Origin: UMGS1696 sp964634795
Lineage (GTDB): Bacteria > Bacillota > Clostridia > Oscillospirales > CAG-272
Assembly: GCA_964634795.1 (NCBI GenBank)
Contig: CAZWLL010000004.1
Coordinates: 1-64,000, forward strand
Direction of reading: 5' to 3'
DNA: 64,000 bases
The position numbers and the translations under genes were made by a program. A model generated the notes under the pieces. It was not told the DNA's origin. It ran no database searches and saw only the letters and a program-made list of their open reading frames with translations. Positions 1 to 8,304 of the stretch are shown one piece after another (the first letter of the stretch is position 1; the number at the start of each line of letters is the position of its first letter).

Positions 1-1
1 T

Positions 2-559
2 ATATACAAGGGCAACATAGTTGAGGTTGCACCCGCCGAGGAATTATTCGATTATCCGCTTCATCCTTATACACGCTCCCTCATTTCCGCAATTCCGATT
101 CCCGATCCCGCGCTTGAAAAGCATAAGGTTCTCTTCACATATGATCCTTCCGTACATGACTACAGTGAGGATCAACCCGAGATGGTTTGTATCGGTCACG
201 ACCATTACATTTACGGAAATAAGAAGGAAATCGAAGAATATAAAGCGGTAAGAGAAAAGAATGTCCCGATTAAATCCGTAACAATCAGTGACAGTGAAGT
301 AACTGAGGACGATACTCAGACTGAGACTGTAAGCCATGAGGTAATACTCGATACTCCTCTGCACGATACAGGCAATCCGTGGTACTCGGTAGCATCATTC
401 TTCCTTCCCATACCCGGACTTATCGCCGCCGCGATTTTCAAAAGCAAGAATTACATACGCAACTTTAAAGCATGCAGAAAAGGAGCTCTTATCGGGCTCG
501 GATTGCTTGCGGCTGTTGTGGTGCTGTTCATCATCTTCTTAATTATCGCTCAATTTTAA
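2..559 (+). CDS. Oligopeptide ABC transporter ATP-binding protein, C-terminal part (OppF/DppF type) with a membrane tail; 5' end outside window
   Basis: Only the 3' part of the gene is present; the frame is open from base 2. The first roughly 65 residues read like the oligopeptide/dipeptide C-terminal domain that follows the nucleotide-binding domain of OppD/OppF ATPases: a VEVAPAEELF stretch, then HPYTRSLISAIP and a YDPSVHDYS segment. The Walker motifs lie upstream, outside the window. After this the protein continues for more than 100 residues: a charged Thr/Glu-rich linker, then NPWYSVASFF, a hydrophobic segment around IPGLIAAAIF, a basic FKACRKGA patch and a final strongly hydrophobic segment ending IIFLIIAQF. 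This tail looks like two membrane passes, which is unusual for a peripheral ATPase. The family call is firm; a role for the tail (membrane anchoring) is inference. No permease is visible. Confidence 0.85.
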   Translation: MYKGNIVEVAPAEELFDYPLHPYTRSLISAIPIPDPALEKHKVLFTYDPSVHDYSEDQPEMVCIGHDHYIYGNKKEIEEYKAVREKNVPIKSVTISDSEVTEDDTQTETVSHEVILDTPLHDTGNPWYSVASFFLPIPGLIAAAIFKSKNYIRNFKACRKGALIGLGLLAAVVVLFIIFLIIAQF

Positions 560-608
560 CATTTAACGCAACATACAGCAAAGGTAACGCCTGTTTTAAG
601 GTCGTCTT

Positions 609-631
609 AAGAATTATCACAGATAATTCTT
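609..631. terminator. Perfect hairpin after the OppF-like gene
   Basis: Ten-base arms AAGAATTATC (609-618) and GATAATTCTT (622-631) flank a 3-nt loop. The following sequence is only moderately T-rich, so this is either a weak intrinsic terminator or a 3'-end hairpin. Confidence 0.4.
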
Positions 632-696
632 CTTGTCGGCTCTTAACCAAAGTGTTACCTTGTTGTTTATAAGGAATTGAAAATACAAAAAATAAA

Positions 697-1938
697 ATGA
701 GAGAAAACAAAACTCCATATGTTCCTCCCGTAAAGCATATAGAGCTTGACGAGAGAAAACTCAAGCCTCGTCTGATTCTGACTATAGTGTTCTTTTTGAT
801 AGCTTTAGCCGCTATCACATACGGTGTCATATCAATGACATCTACCGAAGACGGATGGCGTACTATTGAGGTGTCATCGGAGCTGAGCGGAACATGCACA
901 TCGGAAATAGCGTTTCAGTATAATCTCGGAGCATCGGGTGTTGCCGCGGGTGTCGAATACAGAGCGCTGTCGAAGGTTTACAAGGAAGCCGCAGACAACG
1001 CAACGAAAATATTCAATAATCTGACATATGTCGATACATCGAACTTGAGGACGCTTAACAATAATCCGAATGCTGAAATCGAGATAGCACCGGAGCTGTA
1101 CTCCGCCCTGAAGCTCCTCTCGGATAACGGACGGAGAGAGATTTTTTACGCACCGTATTACGATGAATACAACAGCTTGTTTCTTTGTACCGATGATATT
1201 GAGGCGTACAACTTCGATCCGACGCGCAATGAGGATGAGGCACAGTATTTAGCTGATGTATCGAAATATATTAACGATGAGAGCCATGTTTCGCTGACAT
1301 TCACGGGTGATAATAAGGTGATACTGAACGTATCGGACTCATATCTCACGTTTGCGGAGGAGTACGGTATACGGTCGTATATCGACCTGTACTGGATGAA
1401 AAACGCGTTTATTGTGGATTATATTGCCGATAAGCTTGTTGATAACGGATATTGCTTCGGTTCGCTGTCAACGTTCGACGGATATGTCAGAAATCTCGAC
1501 AGCTCATCGGGCTATACTTACGGATTCAATTTGTACGATAAAGTTGACAATACCGTAAATCCCGCGGCGATAATGAATTATTCGGGCAGTATAGCTATAG
1601 TCAACTACCGCAGCTTTCCGATGTCCGACCTTGATGTACAATACTATTACGAGGACGAGAACGGAAAGATTATGCACAAGTATATAGGTGCGGACGGATA
1701 TCCGATATGCTCCGCGTCTAGCCTTGTAATGCTGTCGCGTGACGCAGGCTGTGCGGAAATACTTGTTAAAACGATGAAGTATTACCTTGCCGACGAGCTC
1801 GACACGGAATCGATAGGAAATCTTACAGACATTGACTGCGTGTACTTTGACAACGGCAATATATTCACTCTCGTCAGTGACGAGAATATCACCTTCGATA
1901 ATCTGTATGACGGATACGGCGTGAAGAAGATATCGTAA
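697..1938 (+). CDS. Membrane-anchored protein, distant ApbE (FAD:protein FMN transferase)-like
   Basis: The 413-residue protein has a short basic cytoplasmic start, one membrane segment at about residues 26-46, and a long extracytoplasmic part. Remote resemblance to ApbE flavin transferases is visible: an early GTCTSEIAFQY stretch where ApbE has its G-T-x-x-x-I strand, a C-terminal-half GYCFGSLSTFDGYV segment like the ApbE strand before its Gly-Gly motif, and HKYIGADGYPICSASS near residue 335, matching the place where ApbE has H-H-I-x-D-P-x-T-G-Y-P. The usual acidic metal ligands are not clearly conserved, so it may be inactive or do something else. The start ATG has no close Shine-Dalgarno; an AAGGA lies about 22 nt upstream. 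Family assignment is inference; the membrane topology is seen directly. Confidence 0.55.
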   Translation: MRENKTPYVPPVKHIELDERKLKPRLILTIVFFLIALAAITYGVISMTSTEDGWRTIEVSSELSGTCTSEIAFQYNLGASGVAAGVEYRALSKVYKEAADNATKIFNNLTYVDTSNLRTLNNNPNAEIEIAPELYSALKLLSDNGRREIFYAPYYDEYNSLFLCTDDIEAYNFDPTRNEDEAQYLADVSKYINDESHVSLTFTGDNKVILNVSDSYLTFAEEYGIRSYIDLYWMKNAFIVDYIADKLVDNGYCFGSLSTFDGYVRNLDSSSGYTYGFNLYDKVDNTVNPAAIMNYSGSIAIVNYRSFPMSDLDVQYYYEDENGKIMHKYIGADGYPICSASSLVMLSRDAGCAEILVKTMKYYLADELDTESIGNLTDIDCVYFDNGNIFTLVSDENITFDNLYDGYGVKKIS

Positions 1939-2037
1939 CATGAATCGAAAAAGCATATCGAATGACCGCAATATCTTTACTTCAAGCGGCATTTGTGGTA
2001 TACTTTCCTTGACAATAATGAAGAAAAGGTGCTTTAT

Positions 2038-2811
2038 ATGAAACTGTTTATAATACGTCACGGTGATCCGAATTACGCTATAGATAGCCTTACGGAGCGC
2101 GGTTGGCTTGAGGCAGATCTGCTTCGCGACAGACTGGTAAATCGAATATACACCGCAGACTACAGAGACCCCGATAAAACAAAAATCCACGAAACAATTA
2201 CGAAGGTATACCTTTCCCCATTAGGCCGCGCACAGGATACGGCTAAGCATTTTCTTTACACGACAGGCATTAAAGCCGAAACAAAGGAGTGGCTGAAGGA
2301 GTTCCCGTACCCCGCATTCGAGCCGCTTAAAAAGTACGGTATCGGCGACAAGGATGCGAATTCCTGCCCGTGGGATCTTGACTTGAGGCTGTTTACAATG
2401 TTTTCACAGCAGCTGAGTGACAATGAGCATTGGTTTGAGCACGAGATATATACGACGACAGGTGCGGGAGAATACGCGCTGATGGTCTTCAGAGAGTTTG
2501 ATAAGCTCCTCTCCGAAAACGGACTTGACAGACGCGGATACGAATTCAGAGTAAACGATAACTATGACGAAAACGCGAATATCGCAATATTCTGTCATAT
2601 GGGACTCGGCTCTTTGCTTCTCGCACACATAGCGCATATAGCACCGCCGCTGTATTGGCAGATGATTCGTGTTATGCCGACATCGGTAAGCACGGTCGTA
2701 TATTCGAAAACAAGACACGAAATCGAAGGAAAGCCCGCATACCAGTCTAAAATATTTATGATAGGTGATACGACGCATCTTGAGGATATAGGACTGACAT
2801 ACAGAGGATAA
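2038..2811 (+). CDS. Histidine phosphatase superfamily protein
   Basis: The 257-residue protein opens with MKLFIIRHGDPNY, the R-H-G signature with the phosphorylated histidine at residue 8. SPLGRAQDTA supplies the conserved arginine of the phosphate pocket, and FCHMGLGS near the end carries the second active-site histidine. These are the marks of the phosphoglycerate mutase/acid phosphatase fold; the substrate cannot be told from sequence. There is no signal peptide, so it is likely cytoplasmic. The start was set at ATG 2038, preceded by GAAAAGG; an earlier in-frame TTG at 1993 has no ribosome site. It sits 24 nt before the short-chain dehydrogenase and is probably co-transcribed with it. Confidence 0.88.
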   Translation: MKLFIIRHGDPNYAIDSLTERGWLEADLLRDRLVNRIYTADYRDPDKTKIHETITKVYLSPLGRAQDTAKHFLYTTGIKAETKEWLKEFPYPAFEPLKKYGIGDKDANSCPWDLDLRLFTMFSQQLSDNEHWFEHEIYTTTGAGEYALMVFREFDKLLSENGLDRRGYEFRVNDNYDENANIAIFCHMGLGSLLLAHIAHIAPPLYWQMIRVMPTSVSTVVYSKTRHEIEGKPAYQSKIFMIGDTTHLEDIGLTYRG

Positions 2812-2835
2812 ATCTATAAGTTTAGGAGATTTATT

Positions 2836-3591
2836 ATGAAAACAGCGATAATTACAGGCGCGTCCGCAGGTCTCGGACGTGAGTTTCTCCGCAATCTGCC
2901 GATACTTTTCCCCGATATCGAAGAGTATTGGCTGATATCACGCAGTAAGGATAAGCTGGTTGAAGCCGCAAGAGAGGTACCGCGTCAGTGCAGAATATTC
3001 CCTCTTGATTTGACACTTGACGAAAGCTATGATAGATTTGCCGCAGAGCTTGAAAAGCTGAAGCCCGATGTATGGATGCTTATAAACAATTCAGGCTGCG
3101 GTTTTCTCGGCAACGTCGGTGAGGGAGAGCTGAAAAAGCAGACACAAATGATTGACCTTAATCTCAAGGGACTTACCGCGATGACGCATGTAACACTGCC
3201 GTATATGCATAAAGGCGGATGTGTTATTAACGTGTCATCTATAGCATCCTTCTGTCCGAATCCGAGAATGACTGTTTACAGCGCGTCAAAGGCGTATGTA
3301 ACGGCATTTACATTCGGTATAAGCGAGGAGCTAAAAGCAAAGGGAATTACGGCAACGGCAGTGTGCCCCGGACCGATGGATACAGACTTTATCAAGGTCG
3401 GCGGAATCAAGGGCAACTCAAAGACGTTTGATGTTCTCCCGTACTGCGATCCGGCAAAGGTAGCATACGGCGCTCTTGTTGCGGCAGGCTACGGCAAGAC
3501 TGTTTATACGCCCACGGCGTTCTATAAGTTCTACCGTGTACTTGCAAAAATCACTCCGACCAAGCTCATGATGAAGATGTCTAAAACCTGA
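2836..3591 (+). CDS. Short-chain dehydrogenase/reductase (SDR) family oxidoreductase
   Basis: The 251-residue length is typical for classical SDRs. The NAD(P)-binding motif TGASAGLG is at residues 7-14 and NNSG at 84-87. The catalytic set is Ser 134/135 with Tyr 148 and Lys 152 (YSASK). The PGPMDTDF segment after the active site is also characteristic. An arginine/serine pair after the second strand (ISRSKDK) suggests NADPH preference, which is inference. AGGAG lies 8 nt before the ATG. The substrate is unknown; the protein is probably cytoplasmic and follows the phosphatase in the same transcript. Confidence 0.9.
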   Translation: MKTAIITGASAGLGREFLRNLPILFPDIEEYWLISRSKDKLVEAAREVPRQCRIFPLDLTLDESYDRFAAELEKLKPDVWMLINNSGCGFLGNVGEGELKKQTQMIDLNLKGLTAMTHVTLPYMHKGGCVINVSSIASFCPNPRMTVYSASKAYVTAFTFGISEELKAKGITATAVCPGPMDTDFIKVGGIKGNSKTFDVLPYCDPAKVAYGALVAAGYGKTVYTPTAFYKFYRVLAKITPTKLMMKMSKT

Positions 3592-3646
3592 AGAACAGTG
3601 CTTCATTCGAAAGAATACCTTGAAATGACCAAACAAGAAAAATTAC

Positions 3647-3675
3647 TTGCAAAATAACACCTTCTCTGATATAAT
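3647..3675 (+). promoter_or_regulatory. Sigma-A-type promoter of the parvulin gene
   Basis: TTGCAA (3647-3652), a 17-bp spacer, then TATAAT (3670-3675), 37 bp before the start codon. Confidence 0.7.
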
Positions 3676-3712
3676 CTACTCGTACGAAAAACAACGCGAA
3701 AGGATAAACAAA

Positions 3713-4465
3713 ATGAACAACGGACAGGACAAAATCGTCGCACAGGTAGCAGGAAAACCGATTTATGAAAGTGAAATAGATGCTACACTTATGCAGATGG
3801 GACAGAGAGCACAGAGCTACAACAACCCGCAGGGCAGAGCTGTAATTCTCGAACAGATTATAAACAAAAAGCTTTTCCTTCTTGACGCGCAGAGAAATCT
3901 TCTCGAAAGAGAACCCGCATTTAAGGAACAGCTCAACAGAGTAAAAGAAGAGCTTCTCGCAAGCTATAATATTCAGAAGGCAGTCGAGAAGGTTCGCGTA
4001 ACCGATGAAGAGGTTAAGAAATACTATGACGAGCATCCCGAGCAGTTTGACGCGGGCGACACCTTCAACGCAAGTCATATACTTGTCGATTCCGAAGAGC
4101 TTGCGAAGGAGCTTAAGGCAAAAATCGAATCCGGAGAGCTCACATTCGAGAACGCCGCAATGGAGCACAGTACATGCCCGTCAGGCAAGCAGGGCGGAAG
4201 CCTCGGCGATTTCGGCAAGGGTCAGATGGTACCCGAATTCGAAAACGCCTGCGCCGCAATGAACGAGGGAGAAATGTCAGATCCCGTAAAGACTCAGTTC
4301 GGCTGGCACATTATTAAGCTCAACAAAAAATCCGCAGGCGGAAAGCTCGAGTTCTCCATGGTTAAGGATGAAATCAAGGAAGCTCTTATCGGTGAGAAGC
4401 AGCAGGCTGCATACCAGAGCAGAGTAAATCAGCTGAAGATTCTTTATCCCGTAGATAAGCTTTAA
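3713..4465 (+). CDS. Parvulin-type peptidyl-prolyl cis-trans isomerase
   Basis: The 250-residue protein has a helical N-terminal part resembling the SurA/PrsA chaperone arm (about residues 1-110), then a rotamase domain: NASHILVDS, GGSLGDFGKGQMVPEFE and TQFGWHIIKL are the hallmark PpiC/parvulin segments. There is no signal peptide or lipobox, so unlike PrsA it is probably a cytoplasmic foldase. The start ATG 3713 is preceded by AAAGGA; a good promoter lies directly upstream. The gene's last codons and stop lie in a 55-bp stretch repeated on both sides of the following scaffold gap. Its tail, GATAAGCTTTAATGAAT, resembles the core of the gene-end repeat family described elsewhere in this window, though one copy is weak evidence. 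Confidence 0.9.
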   Translation: MNNGQDKIVAQVAGKPIYESEIDATLMQMGQRAQSYNNPQGRAVILEQIINKKLFLLDAQRNLLEREPAFKEQLNRVKEELLASYNIQKAVEKVRVTDEEVKKYYDEHPEQFDAGDTFNASHILVDSEELAKELKAKIESGELTFENAAMEHSTCPSGKQGGSLGDFGKGQMVPEFENACAAMNEGEMSDPVKTQFGWHIIKLNKKSAGGKLEFSMVKDEIKEALIGEKQQAAYQSRVNQLKILYPVDKL

Positions 4466-4495
4466 TGAATCAAGCCGCATAACGCGCGAAAAAAA

Positions 4496-4595
4496 NNNNN
4501 NNNNNNNNNNNNNNNNNNNNNNNNNNNNNNNNNNNNNNNNNNNNNNNNNNNNNNNNNNNNNNNNNNNNNNNNNNNNNNNNNNNNNNNNNNNNNNN
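4496..4595. other. Assembly gap (100 N) flanked by an identical 55-bp sequence
   Basis: Bases 4441-4495 are repeated exactly at 4596-4650. Contig ends sharing one whole 55-mer are expected when a de Bruijn assembler (k = 55) is scaffolded across a branching node, here at a poly-A run. The true gap is probably zero or negative; an alternative is a short tandem duplication of the gene end. Confidence 0.85.
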
Positions 4596-4650
4596 TCTTT
4601 ATCCCGTAGATAAGCTTTAATGAATCAAGCCGCATAACGCGCGAAAAAAA

Positions 4651-4678
4651 AAGAAGCCGTAAGGCTTCTTTTTTTTTT
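4651..4678. terminator. Bidirectional intrinsic terminator between ppiC-like gene and zinc-ribbon gene
   Basis: Arms AAGAAGCC (4651-4658) and GGCTTCTT (4663-4670) with a GTAA loop, a T-run after and an A-run before. It can serve the convergent genes on both strands. Confidence 0.85.
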
Positions 4679-4706
4679 GAAGTACATTAATTACGAAGTA
4701 CATTAA

Positions 4707-5150
4707 TTACTTGAGGAATTTAAAGCTTGATATAATCGGAGGCTCCTGAGCTTTGTTCTGGCATACTCTTACGAAGCAAATCAAATCGATTACAACGGTA
4801 ATGATTGCCCAAACACTGACAGCAATCCAGCCGAGGACGGGAATAATAGCAAGGAAGCACGACAGAGCCAATATAACCTGAATCTTCAGAGCCTGTTTAA
4901 CATGGAAGAATGCGAACGGGGAATTTCCGCTGGCGAGGAGAGTAATAATGATGCCGATCCATCCGAAAAGGTACGGAACCATAGCGAGTATTTTATTTTC
5001 GGAAATGTCGGCGGGATTGAATTCGGCGGTATGATCCGTTGACGGAGCTGCGGGAGCCGCATTCGGAACAGACATAAGAGGAGCATTGCACTGAGGGCAA
5101 TTGCTTACGGAATCGTCGAATGTCAAACGACAGTTAGGACAGAATTTCAT
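4707..5150 (-). CDS. Zinc-ribbon membrane protein with DUF4870-like domain
   Basis: The 147-residue protein begins MKFCPNC, with a second CPQC about 14 residues later: a four-cysteine zinc ribbon. A Pro/Ala-rich linker follows, then hydrophobic segments resembling the DUF4870/Tic20-like membrane domain: SPFAFFHVKQALKIQ is the conserved F-x-x-x-H-x-K-Q-A motif, followed by LGWIAVSVW and a third segment. The function of this family is unknown. The start was set at 5150, where GGAGG lies 7 nt upstream, in preference to a longer frame at 5210 with no ribosome site. It has its own consensus promoter and ends at the bidirectional terminator. Confidence 0.82.
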   Translation of the reverse strand: MKFCPNCRLTFDDSVSNCPQCNAPLMSVPNAAPAAPSTDHTAEFNPADISENKILAMVPYLFGWIGIIITLLASGNSPFAFFHVKQALKIQVILALSCFLAIIPVLGWIAVSVWAIITVVIDLICFVRVCQNKAQEPPIISSFKFLK

Positions 5151-5200
5151 TTTAAACCTCCAAAAATAATATATAAAGCACGATGCTTTATTGTTAATTA

Positions 5201-5229
5201 AGTATATCACATATTATAGAACTTGTCAA
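5201..5229 (-). promoter_or_regulatory. Promoter of the zinc-ribbon membrane protein gene
   Basis: Read on the minus strand: TTGACA (5224-5229), a 17-bp spacer, TATACT (5201-5206). Confidence 0.75.
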
Positions 5230-5302
5230 CACGCATTGAAATGATAAATGAGCGGAAAAGATTAAAACAGGATTAAAACAGTTCGTTTTTTACATATATT
5301 CA

Positions 5303-5331
5303 TTGACAATTAATATATTTTGGGTTATAAT
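5303..5331 (+). promoter_or_regulatory. Full-consensus sigma-A promoter of the SLH/ricin/M23-like gene
   Basis: TTGACA (5303-5308), a 17-bp spacer, TATAAT (5326-5331), ending 36 bp before the start codon. Confidence 0.8.
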
Positions 5332-5367
5332 AAAAATTGGGTAATATTTTTGTTTTAAGGAAATATG

Positions 5368-7149
5368 ATGCAAAAAGAAAAATGTGTAAAAAGGATTGCC
5401 GCACTCTTATTTGCATTAACAACAGCGTTTACGACATCCGGTAAAGCAAGTGCGTTCGGCATTTTCGATTCATACAACAATATAAAAGGCGAATCCATAG
5501 AGGAACAGCTCGAAAACTCACTGAGAGAAAAGCTCGGCTCGAGTATTAAAGCAGGGGAGGATCTCAGCGCAAATGACGCCGCTATGAGACTGTACTATCT
5601 CGGATTTATATCCGGAGACGGTACGGACATAAACGGCGGAGTTGAGTTTTCACTGGAGCGAGGTCTTAACCGTGTGGAATCGGCGGTTTTCGCCGTAAGA
5701 TTGCTCGGAGCGGAGGATGAGGCTTTGCTTGTGCATTACAGCCATCCGTTTACAGACGTTCCCGAGTGGGCATCCGACTATGTCGGATACATATATACCT
5801 GCGGTCTGCTCGATGATTTAATCGACGGGGCGGAGGATTACAACAATCTCAAATTCGGTCCGCAGCTCGGTGAATCAACCGAGAGATTTATGAGCTATAT
5901 GCTGTATGCGCTCGGTTACCGTATAGGCGCGGGCGACTATACATACTATATGGCGGCTGACTATGCGAGAAGTATAGGCATATGCGTAACGGATAAGGAC
6001 GAGCCTCTCACAAGAGCGGGAGCGGTTTCCGCAATGTACAATACACTGCGTGCTACCATAAAAGGCTCGGACAGAATTTATTCCGACGTACTGGTTGAAA
6101 AGGGAGAAATAAGCTACAGCGATGCCGTATTCCTTCTTTGGAACAAACAGACATCAGAGGTTAATGAATATCTTGACGCGGTAGGTTATGAAAACGCTTG
6201 GATTGTACCGAACGGATACTACAAAATAAAGGCTGTCGGAAGCGGAAAGCTTCTTAATGTAGCGTCATCGGGTATGAACAGTGACTATGAGGGAGTCGGA
6301 GTTACGCTTTGGGATGCGAGTGACGACATAACTCAGACCTTCAGAATAGAAAGAACCGAGAGAGGAACATACTACATATACGCCGCGTCATCACGAAACG
6401 GTTACGGAAGAGTCCTCGGAGTCAACAAAAACTATTCATCGACGTCGGTCGGCTTGTATCAATCCACAGGCTCGAACGCTCTTGAGTTTAATATAATCGG
6501 TTCGGCTGACGGAACGTGGAAAATAGAATCCGCGTCAAGCAAGCTTCAGCTCGGTACCTCCGGAGGCACATCAAACGGCAGTGGAATTGTGCTTGGCGGC
6601 ACATCGATTTCGTGGGAATTCACCAGAGAGGGAACAATGAACTCATCGGGTGAAGAAATGGCTGTGTTTGTGGCAAAATCACTTCTCGTAACACAGGGGG
6701 CGTATGATGAATACTCACACGGAAATCAGAACGCGCTTGACATACAGCCTGCCGAGAGGGCGGTTTACTCACCGTTTAACGCAAAGGTTGTCGCAATCAA
6801 CGCCACCGAAACCGCATGCAATGCTGTTTGGATTGAGAGTACCGATAAAGTCAGATACGCTGACGGAACGTATGATTATATGACGCTTTGTTTCATGCAT
6901 GACAACGATATTTCCGATATATACATAGGACAGGCATTGACTCAGGGTGAATATTTCTACGATTCGGGAGACTACGGAATCGCGAGCGGCAAGCATGTTC
7001 ATATGGCAGTGTACCGCGGAAAATACAATTCGTCAATGAAGACCGGAAGCGGAGATGTAAACGCAGAGGATGCGCTGTTTTTGCCGGACGATACATATGT
7101 ATATGATGACTATGGAATTGCATGGAAATCAACGAGCCTTGCCGGATGA
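5368..7149 (+). CDS. Secreted protein with S-layer homology, ricin-type lectin and M23-like peptidase regions
   Basis: The 593-residue protein begins with a Sec signal peptide (basic KEKCVKR, hydrophobic ALLFALTTAF, then GKASA as a likely cleavage site). Residues of about 60-230 contain SLH-like repeats, e.g. HPFTDVPEWASDYVGYIY, which usually bind cell-wall polymers. A ricin-like beta-trefoil follows: GYYKIKAVGSGKLLNV, QTFRIERTERGTYYI. The C-terminal roughly 150 residues resemble a LytM/M23 metallopeptidase: HGNQNALDIQP and a later GKHVHMAVYRG with the H-x-H pair. The H-to-D spacing in the first motif is longer than usual, so activity is uncertain. ATG 5368 was preferred to ATG 5365 because AAGG is then 7 nt away. 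Likely role: wall-bound glycan-binding protein or hydrolase (inference). Confidence 0.8.
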   Translation: MQKEKCVKRIAALLFALTTAFTTSGKASAFGIFDSYNNIKGESIEEQLENSLREKLGSSIKAGEDLSANDAAMRLYYLGFISGDGTDINGGVEFSLERGLNRVESAVFAVRLLGAEDEALLVHYSHPFTDVPEWASDYVGYIYTCGLLDDLIDGAEDYNNLKFGPQLGESTERFMSYMLYALGYRIGAGDYTYYMAADYARSIGICVTDKDEPLTRAGAVSAMYNTLRATIKGSDRIYSDVLVEKGEISYSDAVFLLWNKQTSEVNEYLDAVGYENAWIVPNGYYKIKAVGSGKLLNVASSGMNSDYEGVGVTLWDASDDITQTFRIERTERGTYYIYAASSRNGYGRVLGVNKNYSSTSVGLYQSTGSNALEFNIIGSADGTWKIESASSKLQLGTSGGTSNGSGIVLGGTSISWEFTREGTMNSSGEEMAVFVAKSLLVTQGAYDEYSHGNQNALDIQPAERAVYSPFNAKVVAINATETACNAVWIESTDKVRYADGTYDYMTLCFMHDNDISDIYIGQALTQGEYFYDSGDYGIASGKHVHMAVYRGKYNSSMKTGSGDVNAEDALFLPDDTYVYDDYGIAWKSTSLAG

Positions 7150-7173
7150 TTCAACCGAAAAAGGAACAAAGCA

Positions 7174-7779
7174 ATGGATAGAGAAATCAAGCGAAAAATC
7201 AAGGAACTGTGTGACGATGCGGGAAGTGCCGCGGCGGCTGCCGCATGTGACGACCTGACCGATAACATAGAAAAGGCGTACAATGAACGTGTAAAAGCCG
7301 GAATGAGTGAGCTTGACGCATATCGTGATGTGCTTAAAAACATTGACGACATAAAGAAAATGCTCGACTCCATGCCTCTCACCGAGGACGAAAAGCGCGG
7401 ACGAAGCACCAGAGAGAATTACAAGCAGAACGCGAAATTCATAGACAAAATATGTTCTGCTTTGTGGATGCTTGTGGTGTTCGTATATCTTGCTTTTTCG
7501 CTGATATTCGGAGGATGGCGGGTTACATGGCTGATCTTCATATGGGGCTCCATAGGCCAGTCCATTATGAATATGGTCAAAAAATATAATAAAGGTACAC
7601 CGCTGAATACACTGCTGAAGCATGAAGTACCGTCGATAGTATGGCGTATAATTGTAATATTATACTTCGGTATAAGCTTAACCGTCGGAGGATGGAAATT
7701 TACGTGGCTGTTGTTTATATTAGGTGTTCTTATCAATAAAGTATTCGACTTATTATTTGGTGACAATGCGGAGGGATGA
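7174..7779 (+). CDS. Membrane protein with HAAS-like N-terminus and duplicated transmembrane hairpin
   Basis: The 201-residue protein begins with a helical, charged roughly 85-residue region resembling the HAAS/permease-prefix domain common in Bacillota (short helices with a SELDAYRDVLKNIDDI-like segment). The rest holds about four membrane segments arranged as an internal repeat: FSLIFGGWRVTWLIFIWG in the first half matches ISLTVGGWKFTWLLFILG in the second. HAAS-type proteins are usually encoded next to a transcription regulator of PadR type; here the next gene, 4 nt away, is a MarR-type regulator, which suggests a regulator/membrane-partner pair. No enzymatic motif is visible. The start ATG 7174 is preceded by an AAGGAA-like site. 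Confidence 0.65.
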   Translation: MDREIKRKIKELCDDAGSAAAAAACDDLTDNIEKAYNERVKAGMSELDAYRDVLKNIDDIKKMLDSMPLTEDEKRGRSTRENYKQNAKFIDKICSALWMLVVFVYLAFSLIFGGWRVTWLIFIWGSIGQSIMNMVKKYNKGTPLNTLLKHEVPSIVWRIIVILYFGISLTVGGWKFTWLLFILGVLINKVFDLLFGDNAEG

Positions 7780-7782
7780 CTC

Positions 7783-8232
7783 TTGAAAAACTCAATTGAA
7801 CATGATGTTGCGACTGACTGCCTTGAATTTATGTTTGAGTATTATACAATTGTGAGAAAGCATATTGTTGAAGAAAACAACGTTAGGTTCCATTCTCACA
7901 GCTTTTATCTGCTGAATATTTTGAGCTGCAATAAAGATAATCCGCTGACTATGACAGCTTGTGCTAAGGAAATGAATATAACAAAACAGCAGTTGACGAA
8001 GCTTGCCGACATGCACGAGGCAAACGGTCATGTTGTGCGCATATGTGATGAGTTTAATCGACGACAAATAAAGCTTCAGATTACCCCGCAGGGAGAAAAG
8101 TATTTCGAACGCCTGAAGAGTGTGATAATTGCCGAAATTATCGGTATGCTTGATAAGTGCAGTGCAAAAGAAAAGAACGAAATTCAAAACTGTGTAAAGA
8201 AGCTGTCCGTTATAATGAAAAAATATGAATAA
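7783..8232 (+). CDS. MarR-type winged-helix transcriptional regulator
   Basis: The 149-residue size is typical of MarR proteins. A dimerisation helix precedes a central winged helix: LTMTACAKEMNITKQQLTKL is the helix-turn-helix, followed by GHVVRICDEFNRRQIKLQIT as the wing, where MarR proteins carry D-x-R-x-x-x-x-x-L-T. Translation starts at TTG 7783, 7 nt after GGAGGG; the start region sits just behind the stop of the membrane protein gene, so the two are translationally close. It probably controls its own operon and responds to a small molecule or to its membrane partner; no operator is identified. Confidence 0.85.
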   Translation: MKNSIEHDVATDCLEFMFEYYTIVRKHIVEENNVRFHSHSFYLLNILSCNKDNPLTMTACAKEMNITKQQLTKLADMHEANGHVVRICDEFNRRQIKLQITPQGEKYFERLKSVIIAEIIGMLDKCSAKEKNEIQNCVKKLSVIMKKYE

Positions 8233-8233
8233 T

Positions 8234-8304
8234 AAAAAGAGGCGTGATATGTATCCCCAATACCGGGTGTCCGGATAATCGGGTACATATCAAAGCCTCT
8301 TTTT
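8234..8304. terminator. Long bidirectional terminator between MarR gene and recD2
   Basis: Outer arms AAAAAGAGGC (8234-8243) and GCCTCTTTTT (8295-8304), with a further inner stem (TGATATGTA pairing with TACATATCA). It serves the two convergent genes and reaches the last base of the recD2 stop. Confidence 0.85.
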
